A DNA stretch of 64,000 bases from Dugong dugon (taxonomy: Eukaryota; Chordata; Mammalia; Sirenia; Dugongidae): contig CM057475.1 in assembly GCA_030035585.1 (NCBI GenBank), positions 81,728,834 through 81,792,833 of the forward strand, written 5' to 3'. Every line of letters starts with the position of its first letter. Within the stretch, counting starts at the first letter, position 1. Positions 57,650 to 64,000 of the stretch are shown here, in pieces. The position numbers and the translations under genes are program-made. Below the pieces are notes generated by a model. The model saw only the letters and a program-made list of their open reading frames with translations. It made no database searches and had not been told where the DNA came from.

Positions 57650-58335
57650 AACCCTGACCCAGGCGCCAGCGCTGTGTTCCATACGGCGGCAGCGGTGCCT
57701 GGGCCGGGCTGTCCAGGAAGCGCTCCACAGGGTCACAGAGTGTCTCTGGTGGCTCCCGCAGACGTCTGCGGCCATCCACAGTGCACACCCTGTGCTTTCC
57801 AAGGTGAGGGGCTTCCTCTGGGAAGCGGAAGGATGCCATGTAACCTCCCGGGGGGCGTGGTCTGGGCCGAGAGCCTCCTCTCAAACACAACCGGGTTGGT
57901 GGGACACGGGCAGAGTGGGGCTTGCAGGTGACCTGGGTTTTCCCTGCTCCCCAGCTACATACACTCAAAAGGAGGGTCCTTGGGCAGTGGGCGGAGCAGT
58001 TGGCAGACACCCTCGGAAGTGTCACTGCGCAAGCCGCGTGCCTCCTTGCGGAGCGATGCACAGGTGTGCGCGCACACAGGCAGGTCCACCCGGCGGGCAG
58101 CGCAGCATGGACGTGTGAGACCCCACACCGATGCTGCACACGGGGACCTCAGAACACGGGTCAGGACCCCGAGAGCCAGGGAGGGAGACTCACAGGGGCC
58201 TTGGGGCGGCAGGCGGCGGAGGGGGGCGTGGGGATCCACGCTCTCCACGTGGAGGAGATGCGGCGCCCCAGTTGGTGAGAGGACCCAGAGACGGTGAGAG
58301 GAGAGGGATGGCAACACCACTGGGGACCATGTCAG
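57650..58335. promoter_or_regulatory. CpG-rich patch (possible orphan CpG island)
   Basis: CpG dinucleotides are dense here. I count about ten in 57650-57790 and about twenty in 57830-58110, while most of the window is CpG-poor. No TATA box, exon or known gene start adjoins it. It could be an orphan CpG island or promoter of an unannotated transcript, or only GC-rich DNA. Overlapping open frames up to 167 codons (57636-58139, minus) are composition effects. Confidence 0.4.
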
Positions 58336-58488
58336 ATTTGGGGGACAGGTCCACTGCCGTGCGACAGCTCTCATATTTAAAGTTTTATTATTAAGCTATT
58401 AAATGCTTTACCAAAAAAACACAGGCGCATAAAGATCATAGAGAAAACATTCTCCAGTTTTACCACATCTTAACCCTTGGGCATGTAG

Positions 58489-58832
58489 GCGCCGGTGGTT
58501 CAGTGGTGGAATCCTCACCTTCCGTGCGGGAGACCCGGATCCCATTACCAGCCAACGAACCACATACACAGCTACCACTGTCTGTCAGTGGAGGCTTACG
58601 AGTTGCTGTGATGCTCAACAGGTTTCAGTGGTGCTTCCAGATTGAGGTGGACTAGGAAGAAAGGCCTGGTGCTCTACCTCTGATTTCAGCCAGTGAAAAC
58701 TCTGTGGATCACAGTGGTCCAGTCCATATCCTATCACGGGGATGGCGCAGGACCGGGCAGTGTTTCCTTCTGTGTAAACTTCTGTTACAAATAAGGTCAC
58801 CGTGAGTCGGGACAACTCAAAGGCAGCTAGCA
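58489..58832 (+). repeat. tRNA-Gly-headed SINE with RTE-like tail
   Basis: Head 'gccggtggttcagtggtgga', 'atcctcaccttccgtgcggg', 'agacccggatcccattacca' is clearly tRNA-Gly-derived. The body reads 'caggtttcagtggtgcttcc' and 'aggcctggtgctctacctct', and the tail 'gggcagtgtttccttctgtg', 'ggtcaccgtgagtcgggaca', 'aaggcagctagcat'. The tail parallels the RTE 3' end at 29669-29740. The B box is altered (ggatcccatt), so it is not a working tRNA gene. Confidence 0.85.
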
Positions 58833-59517
58833 TAGTACCTTCAGCTTGTTGAAGGTGTCAACGCTGTGCAGGTAATAGAGGCCCCTCACCCTGCTCCCCT
58901 CCCTAGAGGCACCCGCTGTCTTGAGTTGGCCTTCCATCCCCCGCGTGGCTGTGTACTTGTGTCCCATCAGGCCTGCTGCCTCTGGGGCATGTCGAGTCCT
59001 GCGTGAGGGTGCCCACCCTGGGGGGTGACCAGGGGCATGGAGCCCGCACTCCAAAGTCCTGCACCCTGTGTTTTACCAGGGGGAAAAGTGGCTTTCTTCA
59101 AATTTGTCTGCCTGGGAATCTGCATTGTTCCAACACACAACGTATGTGTGTCGTACGTGTCTGGGGTGCTTGTGATGTACGTATAAGGCCACAAACAATC
59201 TGCAGGCTTTCAAATTGTATACAAGCATTGTGCCTACTCTCTGCAGCCTGCTTGGTTGCTCCACATTCTGTGGTGGCGGTTTGTCCTCGTCGATGTTCGC
59301 GGCTCAGCTGGCTTTACCTTACCAGCTGCTCGCTATTCACAGCTCTGTGATTTAGTCCGTTTTCCTGTTCACGGAAGTTCACTGATTTTCAGTTTTTCAC
59401 TATCAAAAGTGGTGCAGCAACACGCGTCCTGACACGTGTCCCCATGCACACCCATGGCCGTTTCTAATGAGTATTTGCTCAGGTATAGAATTAGGGGCCA
59501 TCTTAAACTGCACTAAC

Positions 59518-59721
59518 AAACTAAGCAGTTGCTGCTGAGTTGACCCTGACTTGACCCCGCGTGTGTCAGAGTAGAGCTGTGCTCCACAGGGTTCTCAATG
59601 CCTGATTTTTTGGAAGTAGATCACCAAGCCTTTCTTCTGAGGCACATCTGGGTGGACTTGAACTGCTGACCTTTTAGCTAGCAGCCAAGCGTCGTCGCCT
59701 GTTTACGCCACACAGGGACTT
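59518..59721 (-). repeat. AfroSINE, antisense
   Basis: 'gcagttgctgctgagttgac', 'gtcagagtagagctgtgctc', 'ggaagtagatcaccaagcct' and 'ccttttagctagcagccaag', with inverted head 'tacgccacacagggactt'. It lies inside the antisense L1M, 14 bases before a MaLR-like LTR. Confidence 0.9.
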
Positions 59722-59735
59722 CCCAGCTTCACCAA

Positions 59736-60213
59736 TGTCATGGATTGAACTATGTCTGCTCCAAAATGTGTGTGTCAGTCTGGCCGGGCCATGATTCCCA
59801 GCATTGTGTGATTTTCCTATATGTTGTGAATCCTGCCTTTGTGATGTTAATGAGGGAGGGTGGGTGACAGTTGTGTTAGGAAGGCAGCACTCAGTCTACA
59901 AGACTGGATTGTGTCCTGAGCAATCTCTTGAGAAATAAAAGAGAGGAGGGAAGAGAGAGACAGGGGGTCCTCATACCATCAAGAAAGCGGCACCGGGAGC
60001 AGAGCATGTCCTTTGGACCCGGGGTCCCCAAGCAGAGAAGCTCCTGGTCTGGGGAAACACTGATAAGGCCGACAGAGACTGAAAGCCTTCCCCTGGAGCT
60101 GACGCCCAGAATTTGGACTTTTAGCATACTTTACTGGGAAGAAATCAATTTCTCTTTGTTAAAGCCATCCGCTTGTGGTATTTCTGTTATTGCTGCACCA
60201 GATGACTAAGACA
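59736..60213 (+). repeat. MaLR-like solo LTR, sense
   Basis: 478 bp from 'tgtcatggattgaactatgt' to 'agatgactaagaca', closely matching 53515-53999. Internal landmarks are 'gccatgattcccagcattgt', 'gcatgtcctttggacccggg', 'ggagctgacgcccagaattt' and 'ccgcttgtggtatttctgtt'. Flanks accaa / atcag are only a partial 5-bp match. Confidence 0.9.
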
Positions 60214-60790
60214 ATCAGTTTTCACTAAATTGCTCTAAAACATGGCAGAATAACCTACACACCTTCATCCATGCTACACCACATTCTCACCAGATTCTGA
60301 TCCACTAAATCCTGTGCACACCTAATGACTCCTTTTCATTTCAGTAGGGTAACTTGGGAGGCTGAGAAACGCCTTGCCTGTTTTTGGCTGCTCATGGTTT
60401 TTTGTCTGTGAGCTACCTGGTTATTTGTCTGTCAGGTCTTGCCTTTTTCTCATTGCTGCATAGACCTCCGTTTACCTCAGACACTGATTATATGCATTGC
60501 AAATACCTTCTCCATCCACGCCTGTACCTGCATTTTGCTCGTGGTATCTTCTGTTCTTGAAAATTGAAAGCTTTAGGGTTAGCAAATTTGTCGGTTCTTT
60601 CTTTTATGATTTTGAGTTGTGTGCCTTGTTTAAGAAAACTTTTCCTGTCCAGGGCGCACGCCTAGATATTCTTGTAGAGTCTTTAAAACCTGTTTCTTTC
60701 ACATCTTTGTTTGTGACACATAGAAACGGTTTAAAATCATTTGTGAGCCCAGCTATGTTTCTGCAGCTTCCATTTTCTGCATTTCATGTG

Positions 60791-61895
60791 TCCATGATCT
60801 GCGTTTGCAGTTAATGAAGTGCATCAGAGCATACGCTTGCTATGCTGCGTTCAGAAGGCAGTTCTGGCTCTTGGAGGCTTCATACTGGACAGAAAAGAGC
60901 TAGTGGGGCCGGGGAAACAGGACTCCCCGTGACCTCACCAAGGGGCTGTAAAACCAAGGGAAAGTTTGCCTGACCTCTGTTCTTGTTCTGAAGATCAATA
61001 CAAGCATTTTGGAATCTGCCAAAGTGGCGCATTTCACTTGCATGTTCTATGGGAATTTGTGTTCAGCTCTCTGGCTCCCTTGATAAAATCACCTTGGCCT
61101 TTGTTTTGCTGGGGAGCGGGGGCTTCACCGCGGCACAAGGGTCACGGTCCCCCTCCCCTACCAATCCTCAGCTGCCCGTCCAAAGTCAAGCTCCTAGGAC
61201 ACCAGGCAGGGTGGAGCGAGCCCCATCAGAGGGCCCCTCCTTCCTGGCCACGTGTCTCTGCAGCTCCTGAAACACACACACTTGCCTGTTTTCCATCCTC
61301 CACTGCTGTGGTCACTCCATGTCCCATGCTCACACACGTGCTTATTCCTTGGCTGAATGGGGTCTCTGAGCATCGGCCCTAAGGGTGTCACCTGGCTCTG
61401 TGCTTGTCTGCAGGAGTGACCCCATTGCTACCGCCGCAGACCAGGGGGCTAGGTCTGCAGGTGCCCCAGCCCCTCCCAGACACACCTTTCGCTCATCTGC
61501 TGTATAGTTTCCCTAAAATCCTCCCCCTCAAAACACACGGGTTCCGTTGGTTCAGAAGCCTTGTCTATCACAGGTGAGCTCATTGGAACTGGAGTGAGGA
61601 CGGACAGCAACACACCTTTGACTCAATAGTGACCTTGTCTTCACAGGTGAAGTTAGGTGCTGAGGCCAACAAGCAGCCACGGCCCTGGTTCCAGCCACTC
61701 CGGGCACTTCAGTCCACGTTCCATGGTGCGAGAGGTCGTGGAGTACTCTGGTCTGATCTAACGTCCTTCCATCAGGGACACCCCCTCCCCATTCCAGGAT
61801 GTCCCCTTCCCAGGGATGTCCTCCCTAGTCTCCTCCTAACAGCCCGTTCCCCATCTGAGATGCTGCCCTTCCCTCCTTACACTCTCCTGAGCAAC
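60791..61895. other. Unique sequence, nothing identified
   Basis: GC-balanced. The 138-codon frame at 60966-61382 overlaps others and has no domain. No gene called. Confidence 0.5.
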
Positions 61896-61899
61896 TACC

Positions 61900-62085
61900 A
61901 TCGCCTATCACGCCATCGTTGTTGGTTGTTTATCCTGCTCTAACCTGTCTCCCCGTTGGAAAGTGAACTTTGTGAAGGCAGCTGCTGTTGTCTGTCCTTG
62001 TCTGGTTGGCTGTGCTCTGTCTCCCACAGCAAGGACGAGCCTGGCACATACTAGAGGATGTTTGACAGGTATGGGATGAGAGCAT
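61900..62085 (+). repeat. L2 LINE 3' end
   Basis: 'gttggaaagtgaactttgtg', 'aaggcagctgctgttgtctg', 'cagcaaggacgagcctggca' and 'catactagaggatgtttgac' follow the L2 tail order in sense. Confidence 0.65.
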
Positions 62086-62749
62086 GAATGTGGTTCTGGA
62101 CTCCAGACATGACACCAATCTGTCCAAGGGGGCAACTGGGTGGAGTTCTTCCTGGAGGTTTCCAATCAGCAGGTGGAGGGGAATCTCCCTTTCTGCTTCC
62201 TATCACCATCCATAAGGATATAGAATTGGGGCCACCAGCAATCATCTTTCCCACTACACAGAGGATACATATCTGTAGCTGAAGAGTCCAAAGGCAGCCT
62301 AGGAAAAGACACCAAGCTGAGGGATAAAGAACAGCAGGGAGGAAGAAAGGTACAGTCAGATTTAGGGCCAATGCCCAAAGTCTGTATCCAGAAGCCCAGC
62401 AGGGAATGGGGGACTCTCTCCCATGCCTGTCCCAACAGAATTCAGCTGAAAGGACCGTCAGCCAAGTCATGGGTGATGAGACAAACATCCACAGTGTTTG
62501 ACGGTCACAGACCATCCTCAACCTTATGACTGGCCAAACTCCAGACCAAAAGATCCCTCCTCTGATCTCTATGTCTAGTGATAATCTTGGCCAAGGCCAG
62601 TGGACATCCTGGAGTTGACTGAGGCCCATGGACTTAATCGGCCCCACTGGATGAGGGAGGTTGTGTGAAGAAAGGCCGGGGCGGGTAACTGGATAGTAGG
62701 AGTGCACAGTGGATCCACATTTGCCTGATGGATGGCCAATGGGCCGAGA
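62086..62749. other. Unique sequence, nothing identified
   Basis: The 218-codon minus-strand frame at 62051-62707 is the longest outside repeats. It has no domain I recognise, overlaps the L2 fragment, and its high content of W, P and C gives no clue. I do not call it a gene. Confidence 0.4.
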
Positions 62750-63235
62750 AAAGTTCTTCTTCCTTTGTTTTCTTTAATTTTGTTGTGGTGAAAATACACT
62801 TAACAAAATACACACCATCTCAACAATTTCTGCGTGTACAATCCAGTGACATTGATTACATTCTTCAGGTTGGGCAACCATCCTCACTATCCTTTTCCAA
62901 ATCATTCCACCACCATTAACAGAAACTCAGTGCCTCCTAAGCAAATTCCCCCTCCCCTCTCCCTCCCACCCCTGCTCACCACCAATCATTTCTGGTCTCT
63001 GTACACTTGCATGTTTCACTTGTCCTTTTGCAGCTGACTTGTCTGGCTCAGCGTCATGTTGTCAGGGTACATCCGTGTTGTAGCATGCATCAAAAGGTCA
63101 TTTCTCTTTATGGCTGAGTGATCCTCCATTGCATGGATGGACCACATTTGTGTTGATCGATCATCTGTTAGTGGAAATTTCTGTCGCTTCCACAGACGAG
63201 CGCTTTTCTATTTTGAGCCACACTTCAATTTTGCG
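62750..63235 (-). repeat. Old L1 3' end, antisense
   Basis: 'gttgtggtgaaaatacactt', 'gtgacattgattacattctt', 'ttccaaatcattccaccacc', 'tgcagctgacttgtctggct', 'ggctgagtgatcctccattg' and 'catggatggaccacatttgt' match the inverted 3' UTR and ORF2 end of an older L1. The first 180 bp are the inverse of the 'gcagcacaactggaagaatg' module found in the L1 3' UTRs at 38459-38578 and 50575-50640. Confidence 0.85.
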
Positions 63236-64000
63236 TGTGATCCCACCCAACCTTTCCAAATTGGAGCTCCAGATGCACCAAGGGTGGGGATGTGGCCCTG
63301 CAGCTGTGCCACCAACCACAGAGGGATGCACGGAACCCCAGCTGAGCTCAGATGACCAAGCAGAGAGTGGGGGCGGTCACCAGGGAGGGGCTTTTTTAGG
63401 GACAGCCAGGCTCAGCCTCACCCAGGTGGGCCCTGTAATAGGAGTTTCCCTATTTTCTTGGGACTAGAATGGGGGCCAACCCTGGTCACTTAGGTGGCCC
63501 ACCAGATACAAACCCCACAAGAAACCACACAGCCTTCGGAAGCCATCACTAGAACAGAGATGATGGGTTTTAAAAGGACCCGATGTGCACACCGCCTCAT
63601 AATCAGCCTGCGGTTCCAGAGATGCGGGATTGCGCCCAGTGGGGTTACTTACGGTGACAGGAAGGTGTGGACAGAGGACAGTATCAGTGCAGAAACCAAG
63701 CTGCCCACAGGCTGTACCCGCAGAGCCACGCTCAGCACGGCTGTCTTTAGACCCTTCATTCTCAGGGCAGAATATGAATGGGAATGGTGTCAAAGGTTCC
63801 TAACCAGACTCCATGCTCCTCATTTTAGAGCCAGCAGTGCGGCTGTAAGAAAGATTGGCGTTGGAGTGTCTGCAGAAGTCATCCTGCAGGGGGGCTAATC
63901 GCTCCGCTGTTTACCTTCTTGGCATCTGGAGGGTTTGTACAGTATAGACATGAGAGAACCTCAAATGCTTAAGATGCTGCTTAAGAAGTGCCCTGAAGAG
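63236..64000. other. Unique sequence, nothing identified
   Basis: No repeat family, exon or RNA gene recognised up to the window end. Open frames up to 134 codons have no domain. Confidence 0.5.

Larger units (their letters stand above)
59190..60790 (-). repeat. Old L1M 3' part, antisense, with nested SINE and LTR
   Basis: 'gttcactgattttcagtttt', 'tcactatcaaaagtggtgca', 'tcctgacacgtgtccccatg', 'ttgctcaggtatagaattag', then after two insertions 'ccatgctacaccacattctc', 'gcctgtttttggctgctcat', 'ggttctttcttttatgattt' and 'gtgccttgtttaagaaaact'. This is the order of antisense L1M ORF2 end and older inner sequence. Confidence 0.65.

Noticed and set aside
57636..58374. Overlapping long ORFs in the CpG-rich patch
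   Set aside because: Frames are open in several registers on both strands at once, a composition effect.
62051..62707. 218-codon minus-strand ORF as a gene
   Set aside because: It overlaps an L2 tail and has no recognisable domain or promoter. Chance is the simpler reading.

Overview
The window is nuclear DNA of a placental mammal, and the repeats place it in Afrotheria, most likely an elephant or another paenungulate. The clearest sign is about twenty copies of a tRNA-headed SINE. Its head reads like 'gagccctggtggcgcagtgg', its middle 'ctgctaaccaaaaggt', and its tail '(g)tcgctatgagtcggaatc' followed by a (GGTTT)n run. I recognise this as AfroSINE. Older mammal-wide repeats (L2, MIR, L1M-type LINEs, MaLR-like LTRs) fill much of the remainder. 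I find no convincing host protein-coding exon, rRNA gene, functional tRNA gene or microRNA, so this is intergenic or deep-intronic sequence. The species call is from memory of the families, not a search.

Layout. 1-2.1 kb: ancient antisense L1 broken by AfroSINEs. 2.1-13.4 kb: mostly unique, GC-richer sequence with L2, MIR and AfroSINEs, a 38-bp minisatellite (7.52-7.91 kb) and conserved-looking non-coding sequence at about 9.06-9.66 kb. 13.9-31 kb: MaLR-like LTRs on both strands, some carrying nested SINEs, a 2.8-kb antisense L1M (17.1-19.9 kb), and an antisense RTE/BovB-type LINE (29.7-31.1 kb) split by an L1 3' end. 32.05-39.3 kb: an old, nearly full-length sense L1 with a younger truncated L1 inserted in its ORF2. 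42.97-51.15 kb: an 8.2-kb full-length L1 with intact ORF1 and an ORF2 carrying only three disabling lesions, inserted into an older antisense L1 3' end. 51.8-64 kb: unique sequence with LTRs, SINEs, a CpG-rich patch (57.65-58.33 kb) and old L1/L2 fragments.

The biology visible here is that of mobile elements. One L1 lineage supplied most LINE sequence. An RTE-type LINE shares its 3' tail with the tRNA-Gly-headed SINEs, which suggests that it mobilised them. Nested insertions and target-site duplications give a relative chronology. The most unusual points are the L1 architecture (a 430-bp inter-ORF spacer with a small lysine-rich ORF ending in an ATGA overlap with ORF2, seen in both full-length copies; a mosaic, duplicated 3' UTR) and the LINE-SINE tail sharing. 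Nothing resembles a prokaryotic defence system, CRISPR array or new enzyme pathway.
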